This document shows positions 17,594-25,717 of a stretch of DNA of 64,000 bases, in pieces. The translations under genes and the position numbers were made by a program. The stretch covers positions 434,001 through 498,000 of the forward strand of contig NZ_JACCCY010000002.1 in the NCBI RefSeq assembly GCF_013409575.1, written 5' to 3'. The stretch's first letter is position 1, and every line of letters starts with the position of its first letter. The notes beneath the pieces are model-generated. The model did no database searches. It saw only the letters and a list, made by a program, of their open reading frames with translations, and was not told the origin of the DNA. The DNA is from Macellibacteroides fermentans. Lineage in GTDB: Bacteria; Bacteroidota; Bacteroidia; Bacteroidales; Tannerellaceae.

Positions 17594-17700
17594 CATCAAC
17601 AACCAGATCTTTTTCGCAATATGAGATATTTATTTCGCAATTGTGGGAAACTGATAAATTATATATGATTATTTTTACATGCATTGAAACGATAAAGTCT

Positions 17701-18837
17701 ATGAAACAATTTTGGTTAACCTTGTTACTCGCTATTATTACGGTCGCCCCCGATCTTTATTCGCAGGAAAGTCTCGCCGATAAGGGTAGGGCATGGAGGT
17801 ATATAGAGCCCTGTTTTACACCTCCTGCCCGGTTCAGGGATAGCGTGGGTGATTATCGGTCGGCGTTACGGTTCTATAATGGAGATACGGTTGCCAACCC
17901 CACGGAATGGAAAAGCCGCAGGAATGAAATCGTAGCGAAATGGAATGCCATGCTGGGAGTGTGGCCGCCATTGATTGAAAATAACAACCTGCAGATTATC
18001 AGCAAGGTGTTACGTGAAGACTTTATACAGTATACAGTGCGCTTCCGGTGGACCCCGAATGAATATACCACAGGCTACCTGCTTGTGCCCGTTGGGGAAG
18101 GGAAAAAGCCGGCCGTGATTACTGTTTTCTATGAGCCGGAAACGGCCATCGGACTGAGCGATAAACCGAATCGTGATTTTGCTTACCAGCTTGTGAAGAG
18201 GGGATTTATCACCCTTTCCATCGGGACCAAAGAGGCCTCCGAAGCAAAAACATATGCACTGTTCTATCCTGAATTAAACCATACAACCATCCAGCCTCTG
18301 TCTGTGCTGGCCTATGCCGCTGCAAACGCATGGGATGCATTGTCACGGTTTCCCGATGTAGATTCTACACGTATCGGAATTGTTGGTCATTCCTTCGGTG
18401 GCAAATGGGCGATGTTTGCCTCTTGTCTGTTCGATAAATTTGCCTGTGCTGCCTGGTCGGATCCCGGCATTGTATTTGACGAAACAAGGGAATCTGTAAA
18501 CTACTGGGAGCCTTACTATCTGGGTTACCACCCGCAGCCCTGGAGGCCGAGGGGTGTTATAAGTAAAGATAATCCGGCAAAGGGATTGTATCCCGAGTTG
18601 AGAAAAAAGGGCTTCGATCTGCACGAATTACATGCCTTGATGGCCCCAAGACCTTTCCTGGTTTCAGGAGGTTCGGAAGATCCGGTTGAACGTTGGATTC
18701 CTTTAAACAGAACGATTGAAGTATATAAATTGCTGGGCTATGAAAACAGGGTGGGTATGAGTAACAGGCCGACTCATTCTCCTACAACCGCATCAAACGA
18801 GATTATTTACTCATTTTTTGAATATTATCTGAAGTAG
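17701..18837 (+). CDS. Secreted alpha/beta-hydrolase, probable carbohydrate esterase
   Basis: The 378-residue protein starts with a signal peptide (MKQFWLTLLLAIITVAPDLYSQ). Ser231 in GHSFGGKWA is the nucleophile elbow and His359 (THSPTT) a plausible catalytic His. LMAPRPFLVSGGSEDP is typical of acetyl-xylan/glucuronoyl-esterase-like hydrolases of Bacteroidota, so removal of acyl or ester groups from plant or host glycans is plausible; the substrate is not known. The start was chosen for the signal peptide and because the upstream extension would run through the promoter. It stands alone, behind unusual repeat arrays. Confidence 0.75.
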   Translation: MKQFWLTLLLAIITVAPDLYSQESLADKGRAWRYIEPCFTPPARFRDSVGDYRSALRFYNGDTVANPTEWKSRRNEIVAKWNAMLGVWPPLIENNNLQIISKVLREDFIQYTVRFRWTPNEYTTGYLLVPVGEGKKPAVITVFYEPETAIGLSDKPNRDFAYQLVKRGFITLSIGTKEASEAKTYALFYPELNHTTIQPLSVLAYAAANAWDALSRFPDVDSTRIGIVGHSFGGKWAMFASCLFDKFACAAWSDPGIVFDETRESVNYWEPYYLGYHPQPWRPRGVISKDNPAKGLYPELRKKGFDLHELHALMAPRPFLVSGGSEDPVERWIPLNRTIEVYKLLGYENRVGMSNRPTHSPTTASNEIIYSFFEYYLK

Positions 18838-19139
18838 ATTTTGGGAATTTATTTATGTATGAAAAAAGTGTAAGATGCGGATTATCGTATTTTTAAATTA
18901 GTTGAATTGTAATTGGCCTTAGGAATGGTTCCCCGTTTTAGTTACGAAGATTTAAATTCACTTATTAAAGTTGATTCTTTAAGGTTTATCACATAAACCA
19001 TTAATTGAAGATTTGGAATTGTGAGCTATTGTTTAAATACCTGAATACAAGTCTGATATAGACTTTTAAGGATAAATAAAGCCAGTTAGCATTGACTAAC
19101 TGGCTTTATTATTATTAAATTACCGCTTTGCATATTTTA
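18838..19139. other. Convergent intergenic region
   Basis: These 302 bp lie between two genes read towards each other. Apart from the terminator palindrome near its right end I see no gene, repeat or promoter. Confidence 0.6.
19075..19110. terminator. Bidirectional terminator
   Basis: AATAAAGCCAGTTAG, a 6-nt loop and CTAACTGGCTTTATT form a perfect 15-bp stem, with T-rich ends on both strands. It serves the leucine-rich-repeat gene and probably also the esterase. Confidence 0.85.
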
Positions 19140-20930
19140 TTACATGGCAATTTTAAATGATTTATTTCCTGTTTTAACGATATAAATCTTTTGAGGAGCA
19201 ACAGTAATTCGAACAATGTGGTCTGTTATTTTTATTTTCTGCAGCAAAGATCCTGAAACACTGTAAATATCAACAAGATTTCCCAATTTTCCACCCTGAA
19301 CGATAATAGAACCATTTTCTGAATACACATTTAAGTTGCCAGCATCTGTATCGGAAATTGATGTGATAACTTGTTTTATAATATTAAATTTACCCCAATA
19401 TGGATCATTCAGATAAGCAGAATAGGCTACTTCCGGTACATATAATTCGCAGGTATTATAGATATTGGAGAATGTTTCTGACTCAATTTGTGGAGGAGTA
19501 GTTGCTTCACAATAAATCTGTTTTAGTAGGCATTCATTAAATGCGTAATCTTCAATATCTGTTACACTATTTGGAATAGTTATAGTCGTTAATCCTGAGT
19601 TTCTAAAAGCTGCATATTCAATTGTTGTTACACTATTTGGAATAGTTACAGAAATTAGTGAAGTACAGTCATGAAAAGAGCTTTGTCCAATTAATTTTAC
19701 ATTATTTGGAATAGTAACAGAAGTTAATCCTGTGCATTCATTAAAAGCCCAACCTTCAATTATAGTAACACTTGTTGGAATAGTTATGGAGGTTAATCCT
19801 TTGCAATTTCTAAAAGCCGAACTTCCAATGATAGTCACACTGTTTGGAATAGTTACAGAAGTTAATCCTGAGCAATAACTAAAAGTAAAATCATTGATTT
19901 TGGTCACACTGTTTGGAATAGTTACAGAAGTTAATCCCGAGCATTGATAAAAAGCTGAATTTCCAATTGCTGTAACCCCGTTTGGGATTGTTACAGACGT
20001 TAATCCTGTGCAAAAACTAAAAGCCGAACTTCCTATGGAAGTCACACTGTTTGGGATTGTTACAGACGTTAATCCTGAACAAGAACTAAAAGCCGAACTT
20101 CCTACGGAAGTGACACTGTTAGGAATAGTGACAGATGTTAATCTTCTACAAAAACTAAAAGCCGAACTTCCTATGGAAGTAACACTCTTTGGAATAGTAA
20201 CAGAAGTTAATTCTGTGCAATTACTAAAAACACCATTTCCAATTACAGTTAATCTATTGGGAACCGTTATAGAAGTTAATTTTTTACATCCAGTTAAAGC
20301 AAAGTTTCCAATTTGAGTCACACTATTTGGAATCGTTATAGAAGTTAATTCTGTACATCCTACAAAAGCATAATCCCCAATAGAAGTAACACTATTTGGA
20401 ATAGTTAAAGCAATTAATCCTATGCAACAATAGAATGCGTTATTCCCAATTACAGTAATACTATTTGGAATTGTTACAGACGTTAATCCAAAGCAATTGC
20501 CAAATGCAAAATCTCCAATTTTAGTAACATTATTTGGCAAAATTACAGAAGTTAATGTATTACATCCATAAAAAATACCTTCGCCGAAGGTATTTGACCC
20601 AGAGTAAAGTTTTCTACCAGACAGATTTATATAATAGTCTCCGCCGGCTACAATTTTAATTTTAGCAAGATCCAGAACAGATAGACTTCCATAAGTAAAC
20701 TGTGTATCGGCATCACTCCCAGCCATTTCGCGTATGTAGCGAATATCGGTTCCATTTAGATTGCCGGTTAAAGTTAGGTTTGTAATTTGATTCTTTTGTG
20801 ATGTAGGGATCAATTCAGGCAGAGTTCCTGCTGTTTCAACATTAATTGTTAATGAAACAGTTTCTTGAGCATTGATATTGATTGATATCAATGCAATGAT
20901 AAGTAACAAAAGATGTTTAGTGGATTTCAT
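19140..20930 (-). CDS. Secreted BspA-type leucine-rich-repeat protein
   Basis: The 596-residue protein has a signal peptide (about 22 aa, ending NINAQ) and an N-terminal domain of about 100 residues. About 15 tandem 23-residue LRR_5 repeats follow (residues 127-470, consensus TSVTIPNSVTSIGSSAFxxC). The C-terminal region ends in a beta-rich domain (LNVYSENGSIIVQGG ... IYIVKTGNKSFKIAM) resembling a Por-type/DUF6383 sorting domain. BspA-like proteins are surface adhesins, so a role at the cell surface is likely. The sorting-domain reading is uncertain because only its general pattern is seen. The repeats are highly similar in DNA and could recombine. Confidence 0.85.
   Translation of the reverse strand: MKSTKHLLLLIIALISININAQETVSLTINVETAGTLPELIPTSQKNQITNLTLTGNLNGTDIRYIREMAGSDADTQFTYGSLSVLDLAKIKIVAGGDYYINLSGRKLYSGSNTFGEGIFYGCNTLTSVILPNNVTKIGDFAFGNCFGLTSVTIPNSITVIGNNAFYCCIGLIALTIPNSVTSIGDYAFVGCTELTSITIPNSVTQIGNFALTGCKKLTSITVPNRLTVIGNGVFSNCTELTSVTIPKSVTSIGSSAFSFCRRLTSVTIPNSVTSVGSSAFSSCSGLTSVTIPNSVTSIGSSAFSFCTGLTSVTIPNGVTAIGNSAFYQCSGLTSVTIPNSVTKINDFTFSYCSGLTSVTIPNSVTIIGSSAFRNCKGLTSITIPTSVTIIEGWAFNECTGLTSVTIPNNVKLIGQSSFHDCTSLISVTIPNSVTTIEYAAFRNSGLTTITIPNSVTDIEDYAFNECLLKQIYCEATTPPQIESETFSNIYNTCELYVPEVAYSAYLNDPYWGKFNIIKQVITSISDTDAGNLNVYSENGSIIVQGGKLGNLVDIYSVSGSLLQKIKITDHIVRITVAPQKIYIVKTGNKSFKIAM
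19521..20552 (-). repeat. 69-bp tandem repeats coding for LRR units
   Basis: About 15 in-frame units of 69 bp encode the 23-residue repeats. Several central units (about 19990-20200) are nearly identical, which suggests recent duplication. Confidence 0.85.
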
Positions 20931-20957
20931 AAATGATGTATTTAGGGATAAGTGTCA

Positions 20958-20965
20958 CAAACATA
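20958..20965 (-). promoter_or_regulatory. -7 box of the LRR gene
   Basis: TATGTTTG on the minus strand fits TAnnTTTG and lies 27 bp before the start codon. Confidence 0.5.
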
Positions 20966-21154
20966 TAAAAGTTTCGATAGATAAACTATAGATTGTTGAT
21001 GTTTAACATATTAATTCGATTTAAATGATTTGTGTTTTTATCAACTCAAAACGGTTGATAGTATAAAATCAATCAAATATTGTTGATTTTCTCTACCCAC
21101 GCATGCAGCCAATCGGGGTGTTTATGCGTCTTAATTTGTATAGAAACAGGTGGT

Positions 21155-21559
21155 ATGAAGAGGAGATTGTTTTTGTTTTTGAATTTGACGGCCTTGCTGT
21201 TGATGGTGGGTTTTACGGGGTGCGACGACGACGATGACACCGCCCGGCAGGCCATTGTGGGGAAATGGGTGAATGTTACCGGCGACGAGGGCCATGTGCC
21301 TGTGGATACCGATTTCAGCATGGAGTTTCTTTCTGATGGTACGGTGCTGTATCACGATGATCTGATGACCCTGACTGCCAGGCCTTCGAAGTACGAGATT
21401 GCAGGGAAGTTCCTGTACCTGTACTATGCAAACGGAGCCGGTGCCGACGAGCCTGCGGATGTGTTTATCTTTCATTTCTCCGACGATTTTAACCGGTTGG
21501 AGCTTAAAAATGTGCTTTCGTCCATGCTTGAACCTATGGTGTTCAAGCGTTTGAAATAA
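21155..21559 (+). CDS. Small lipoprotein, lipocalin-like
   Basis: The 134-residue protein has a lipoprotein signal (MKRRLFLFLNLTALLLMVGF then TGC, lipidated Cys23) followed by an acidic DDDDD stretch, a common surface-export-like feature in Bacteroidota lipoproteins. The rest begins IVGKWVNV and is beta-rich, like the lipocalin-like (DUF4923/Lipocalin_5) families. Function is unknown. I start at the ATG next to the basic n-region. Confidence 0.7.
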   Translation: MKRRLFLFLNLTALLLMVGFTGCDDDDDTARQAIVGKWVNVTGDEGHVPVDTDFSMEFLSDGTVLYHDDLMTLTARPSKYEIAGKFLYLYYANGAGADEPADVFIFHFSDDFNRLELKNVLSSMLEPMVFKRLK

Positions 21560-21580
21560 AAATTGCGGATTTCCTGACAG

Positions 21581-21623
21581 AGGGTCTGTGTCTGCTTTAA
21601 CGTGGATGCGGACCCTTTTTTTT
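21581..21623 (+). terminator. Terminator after the small lipoprotein gene
   Basis: AGGGTCTGTGTCTGC pairs fully (with several G-U pairs) with CGTGGATGCGGACCCT and is followed by eight T. Confidence 0.8.
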
Positions 21624-21695
21624 GCAATCTGACAAAGATTCAGTTTTTAAAAGGAATTTTAGTAGTACGAACTGCCTTATTAGAAATAAAATAGC

Positions 21696-21703
21696 TATTT
21701 TTG
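21696..21703 (+). promoter_or_regulatory. -7 box of the purH-mre operon
   Basis: TATTTTTG fits TAnnTTTG and lies 34 bp before the purH start. No clear -33 element is seen. Confidence 0.5.
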
Positions 21704-21737
21704 TGCTTCAAAACAATAAAGTAAATAGTTAGGTAAG

Positions 21738-23261
21738 ATGTCTGCAACGAAAAAAATCAAACGCGCACTGGTATCGGTATACCATAAGGAGGGATTGGAT
21801 GAAATTTTAACAAAGCTTCACCGTGAGGGCGTTAGCTTTGTTTCTACGGGAGGAACGCAAACTTTTATTGAATCTTTGGGAATTCCCTGCGATGCGGTGG
21901 AAGACCTTACGGGGTATCCGTCTATTTTGGGTGGCCGTGTTAAAACATTGCACCCCAAGGTTTTTGGTGGTATCCTGACCCGCAGGGATAATCCTACGGA
22001 TAACGAACAGATTGCGCAGTACGAAATACCTGAGATAGACCTGGTGATTGTTGACCTATATCCTTTCGAGGATACAGTGGCTTCGGGGGCCGAAGATCAG
22101 GCAATTATTGAAAAGATTGATATAGGTGGCATTTCGCTGATTCGCGCTGCTGCTAAAAATTATAAGGATGTGGTGATTGTGGCTTCCAAAGCGCAGTACA
22201 AACCACTTTTACAGTTACTGGACGAGCAGGGTGCGCTTACCTCCCTGGAAGACCGCCGTTGGTTTGCCAAGGAGGCCTTCATGGTTTCGTCTGGTTACGA
22301 CAGTGCGATTTTCTCTTACTTCGACGGGGGCGAGGGTTCTGCCTTCCGCTGTGCAGTAAACGATGCCAAGGTGCTTCGTTATGGCGAGAATCCGCATCAG
22401 AAGGGCTTGTTCTATGGGAACTTCGAAGCGATGTTCGAACAGCTGCAGGGTAAGGAGATTTCGTATAATAACTTGTTGGATATTGATGCTGCCGTAACGC
22501 TGATCAATGAGTTTAACGAACTTACATTCGCCATCCTGAAGCACAACAACGCCTGTGGTATCGCATCGCGCAGCACTGTGCTGGAAGCCTGGAAGGATGC
22601 ACTTGCCGGCGATCCGGTTTCTGCCTTTGGCGGTATCCTGATTACCAACGGCGTGATTAATAAAGAGGCTGCCGAAGAGATCAACAAGATTTTCTTCGAA
22701 GTGATTATCGCTCCGGATTACGATACGGATGCGCTTGAAGTGTTGATGCAAAAGAAAAACCGGATTATCCTGATCCGTAAAAATACGAAGACAGCCGATG
22801 TTCAGTTCCGTTCGTTGTTGAATGGTGTACTGGTGCAGGACAAGGACCTGAGCATTCAGACGGCTGCCGATCTGGAAGCGATGACAGACAAACAGCCTAC
22901 ATCGGCCGAAGTGGATGATTTGTTGTTTGCCAACAAGTTGGTGAAGAACAGTAAGTCTAACGCCATCACCCTGGTTAAGAACAAGCAGTTGTGCGCCAGC
23001 GGTATCGGTCAGACTTCGCGTGTGGATGCTCTGAAGCAGGCCATCGAAAAGGCGGCCAGCTTTAACTTCGACCTGAAGGGTGCTGTTATGGCTTCGGATG
23101 CTTTCTTCCCTTTCCCCGATTGCGTGGAAATTGCAGATCAGGCGGGTATTACCGCGGTAATTCAACCGGGTGGTTCAATCAATGACAAGTTGTCTGTGGC
23201 TTATTGCAACGAGCATGGATTGGCTATGGTTAAGACGGGGGTTCGTCACTTCAAACATTAA
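21738..23261 (+). CDS. purH: Bifunctional AICAR transformylase / IMP cyclohydrolase
   Basis: PurH performs the last two steps of IMP synthesis. The 507-residue protein has the N-terminal MGS-like cyclohydrolase domain (VSVYHKEGL, FVSTGGTQ, GGRVKTLHPKVFGGIL) and the AICARFT domain (RYGENPHQKGLFY, LKHNNACGIA, FPFPDCVEIA). It sits 21 bp before mreB, so purine synthesis and the cell-shape genes are probably co-transcribed, an order seen in Bacteroidales. Confidence 0.97.
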   Translation: MSATKKIKRALVSVYHKEGLDEILTKLHREGVSFVSTGGTQTFIESLGIPCDAVEDLTGYPSILGGRVKTLHPKVFGGILTRRDNPTDNEQIAQYEIPEIDLVIVDLYPFEDTVASGAEDQAIIEKIDIGGISLIRAAAKNYKDVVIVASKAQYKPLLQLLDEQGALTSLEDRRWFAKEAFMVSSGYDSAIFSYFDGGEGSAFRCAVNDAKVLRYGENPHQKGLFYGNFEAMFEQLQGKEISYNNLLDIDAAVTLINEFNELTFAILKHNNACGIASRSTVLEAWKDALAGDPVSAFGGILITNGVINKEAAEEINKIFFEVIIAPDYDTDALEVLMQKKNRIILIRKNTKTADVQFRSLLNGVLVQDKDLSIQTAADLEAMTDKQPTSAEVDDLLFANKLVKNSKSNAITLVKNKQLCASGIGQTSRVDALKQAIEKAASFNFDLKGAVMASDAFFPFPDCVEIADQAGITAVIQPGGSINDKLSVAYCNEHGLAMVKTGVRHFKH

Positions 23262-23282
23262 TGTTTTAAATTAGCAGAAACA

Positions 23283-24302
23283 ATGGGATTATTTTCTTTC
23301 ACACAAGAGATAGCAATGGACCTTGGAACGGCCAACACGATTATTATCTGCAATGGTAAGATTGTGGTGGACGAACCTTCGGTAGTTGCCCTGGACCGCC
23401 GTACCGACAAGGTGCTGGCTGTAGGGGAAAAGGCACGTCAGATGCATGGTAAGACCCACGAGAACATCCGGACCATCCGTCCGCTTCGCGACGGGGTGAT
23501 TGCCGACTTCTATGCGGCCGAGCAGATGATTCGCGGCATGATTAAGATGATAAACCCCAAAAGCCGTTGGTTTACGCCTTCGCTGCGGATGGTGGTTTGT
23601 ATTCCTTCGGGTAGTACCGAAGTGGAATTGCGTGCTGTACGCGACTCTGCCGAGCATGCCGGAGGTCGAGATGTATACATGATTTACGAACCGATGGCTG
23701 CGGCAATCGGTATCGGTATCGATGTGGAAGCGCCCGAGGGTAACATGATTGTGGATATAGGTGGAGGTACTACCGAAATTGCGGTTATTTCGCTGGGCGG
23801 AATTGTTTCCAACAAGTCGATCCGTATTGCCGGAGACGACCTTACGGCCGACATCATGGAGTACATGCGCAGACAGCACAACGTGAAGGTGGGCGAACGA
23901 ACGGCCGAACAGATTAAGATAAATGTAGGTTCGTCGCTTACTTCGCTGGAGAATCCTCCCCAGGACTTTATTGTGCATGGTCCCAATCAGATGACGGCTC
24001 TTCCGATGGAGGTGCCCGTATCTTACCAGGAGATTGCCCACTGTCTGGAAAAATCTTTTTCCAAGATGGAGGCGGCTATCCTGAGTGCATTGGAGCAGAC
24101 TCCCCCCGAATTGTATGCCGATATTGTTCGTAACGGTATTTACCTGGCCGGTGGTGGTGCCCTGATGCGTGGATTGGATAAGCGTCTGACCGATAAGATC
24201 GGTATCGCGTTCCATGTGGCGGAAGATCCGTTGCACGCTGTCGCGAAAGGAACCGGGGTGGCTCTGAAGAATATTGATAAGTTTAATTTCCTTATCCGAT
24301 AA
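23283..24302 (+). CDS. mreB: Rod-shape protein MreB
   Basis: MreB is the bacterial actin that positions the elongation machinery under the inner membrane. The 339 residues match the family length. The actin-fold motifs are visible: MDLGTANT (phosphate 1), VDIGGGTTEIAV (phosphate 2) and LAGGGALMRGLDKRL (adenosine). It heads the mreB-mreC-mreD-mrdA-rodA run and is followed by a hairpin. Confidence 0.97.
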   Translation: MGLFSFTQEIAMDLGTANTIIICNGKIVVDEPSVVALDRRTDKVLAVGEKARQMHGKTHENIRTIRPLRDGVIADFYAAEQMIRGMIKMINPKSRWFTPSLRMVVCIPSGSTEVELRAVRDSAEHAGGRDVYMIYEPMAAAIGIGIDVEAPEGNMIVDIGGGTTEIAVISLGGIVSNKSIRIAGDDLTADIMEYMRRQHNVKVGERTAEQIKINVGSSLTSLENPPQDFIVHGPNQMTALPMEVPVSYQEIAHCLEKSFSKMEAAILSALEQTPPELYADIVRNGIYLAGGGALMRGLDKRLTDKIGIAFHVAEDPLHAVAKGTGVALKNIDKFNFLIR

Positions 24303-24308
24303 TAAGTA

Positions 24309-24340
24309 ATCCCCCGGGCGGTTGTCCGGGGGATCCTTTT
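24309..24340 (+). terminator. Intercistronic hairpin between mreB and mreC
   Basis: ATCCCCCGG, an 8-nt loop and CCGGGGGAT, then CCTTTT, form a strong terminator-like hairpin inside the operon. It may be a partial terminator or an mRNA-stabilising element that lets mreB be made in excess over mreC-rodA. Confidence 0.75.
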
Positions 24341-24351
24341 AATTAGTAGCT

Positions 24352-25206
24352 ATGCGGAAACTGCTTGATTTCCTGATTAGAAAAAGACATTGGTTTTTAT
24401 TCCTTTTGCTGGAGATTGTATCGCTGGTGCTGGTGTATCGCAGCAACGCGTATCAGCGCAACATACTCTTTAGCTCCGGTAATGTGATTACCGGGAAAAT
24501 AGCTTCCGTAACAGGTGCTGTAAATACGTACCTGAGTCTGCGTGATATTAACAAAGACCTGATGGAGCGTAACGGCCTGCTGGAGATGGAGCTGCTTCGC
24601 GTACAGGACCAGATGGATGGATTGCTTGCCGATACGGTGGCTTTCCGTGGTTTCACCCCCGACTCGACGGAGGTGTTTGATTTCGACTTTATTAGTGCGG
24701 AGGTGGTGAGCAACAGCATCTCGTCGCAATTCAATTATATTACGGTAAACAAGGGTAAAGCAGATGGTATCGCACCGGATATGGGGGTGGTTTCCTCCAA
24801 AGGTGTGGTGGGCATTGTTTCGGTGGTGAGCGATCATTATGCGGTGATCCTGCCGGTGCTTAATCCTAAATTCCGACTTAGCTGCAAGGTGTTGCGCAGC
24901 AATAATTTCGGGTCGTTAACCTGGAACGGACGTGATCCGCGGATGGCCGACCTGGAGGAGCTGCCCCGTCACGTGGTATTCCAGAAAGGGGATACGGTGG
25001 TAACCAGCGGGTATTCCGCTATCTTCCCTTCGGGGATACGGGTGGGTACCATCGCGGCGCACAAGAAGCAGCGCGACGATAATTTCTATACGCTGGAAGT
25101 GTTGCTGGCAACAGATTTTACATCGTTGCAGCATGTGCGTATCATAAATAATAAAAGGCAGAAAGAACAAATAGAAGTAGAACAAGAGGCGAAACGAAAT
25201 GATTAA
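24352..25206 (+). CDS. mreC: Rod-shape-determining protein MreC
   Basis: The 284-residue protein has a short cytoplasmic N-terminus, one membrane helix (about residues 14-30), a coiled-coil stretch and the periplasmic beta-domain (NKGKADGIAPDMGVVSSKGVVGIV). It links MreB to the periplasmic synthases. The C-terminus is charged (KQRKEQIEVEQEAKR-like). It overlaps mreD by 8 bp, suggesting translational coupling. Confidence 0.93.
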   Translation: MRKLLDFLIRKRHWFLFLLLEIVSLVLVYRSNAYQRNILFSSGNVITGKIASVTGAVNTYLSLRDINKDLMERNGLLEMELLRVQDQMDGLLADTVAFRGFTPDSTEVFDFDFISAEVVSNSISSQFNYITVNKGKADGIAPDMGVVSSKGVVGIVSVVSDHYAVILPVLNPKFRLSCKVLRSNNFGSLTWNGRDPRMADLEELPRHVVFQKGDTVVTSGYSAIFPSGIRVGTIAAHKKQRDDNFYTLEVLLATDFTSLQHVRIINNKRQKEQIEVEQEAKRND

Positions 25207-25717
25207 TAATATACTGAGAGGTACGTTTTATTTTGTTGTGTTTGCATTGATTCAGATTTTTGTACTGAACAACATTCACTTCCTGCGCATTGCAACGCCT
25301 TTCCTGTACCTGTATTTTATATTGAAGTTGCCGGTGGGTACCTCCCGCTCGCTGGTTGTTTTCTTTTCCTTTTTAATGGGATTGGTGATCGATCTGTTTG
25401 CCAATACGCCGGGTATGCATGCTGCGGCCTGTACCCTGGTGGGTTTCTTGCGTGCTCCGCTTATCAATGTGATGATGGGGAACGAGCTGCCCGAAGGTGT
25501 TTATCCCTCTTTCAAGGTGTTTGGCTACGGTGGTTTTTTCCGTTTTTCGTTGTTTATCACCATATTGCATCATGTGGCTCTGTTCAGTATCGAGTCGCTC
25601 ACCTTTTTTGATCCGCTCTTCATGCTGCTGCGTATCGTGGCCAGTGCGGCGCTTACGGTGCTGGTGATTTTTATCGTTGAGGCGTTTAATATCGAATCGC
25701 ACAGGATAGATGGCTAA
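25199..25717 (+). CDS. mreD: Rod-shape-determining protein MreD
   Basis: This 172-residue inner-membrane protein has about five hydrophobic segments and little soluble sequence, as expected for MreD. PFLYLYFILKLP and the GLVIDLFANTPGMHAAACTL block resemble the family in Bacteroidota. Its position between mreC and the PBP2 gene, overlapping both by 8 bp, supports the assignment. Confidence 0.9.
   Translation: MINNILRGTFYFVVFALIQIFVLNNIHFLRIATPFLYLYFILKLPVGTSRSLVVFFSFLMGLVIDLFANTPGMHAAACTLVGFLRAPLINVMMGNELPEGVYPSFKVFGYGGFFRFSLFITILHHVALFSIESLTFFDPLFMLLRIVASAALTVLVIFIVEAFNIESHRIDG

Larger units (their letters stand above)
17190..17700. other. Upstream region of the secreted esterase
   Basis: About 510 bp between the IS and the esterase gene carry no gene. 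They contain the 22-bp palindrome array, a block of 10-bp direct repeats and a TAnnTTTG promoter box, in that order towards the esterase. Confidence 0.6.

Noticed and set aside
17491-17700. Longer N-terminus for the secreted esterase
   Set aside because: It reads through the 10-bp repeats and promoter box and would place 70 residues before a clear signal peptide.
19521-20552. Regular repeats considered as a CRISPR array
   Set aside because: The 69-bp period is fully coding, in frame, and gives 23-residue leucine-rich repeats; there are no separate unique spacers.
22215-24236. Long minus-strand frames opposite purH and mreB
   Set aside because: They mirror conserved genes, have no promoter or start context and no recognisable motif.
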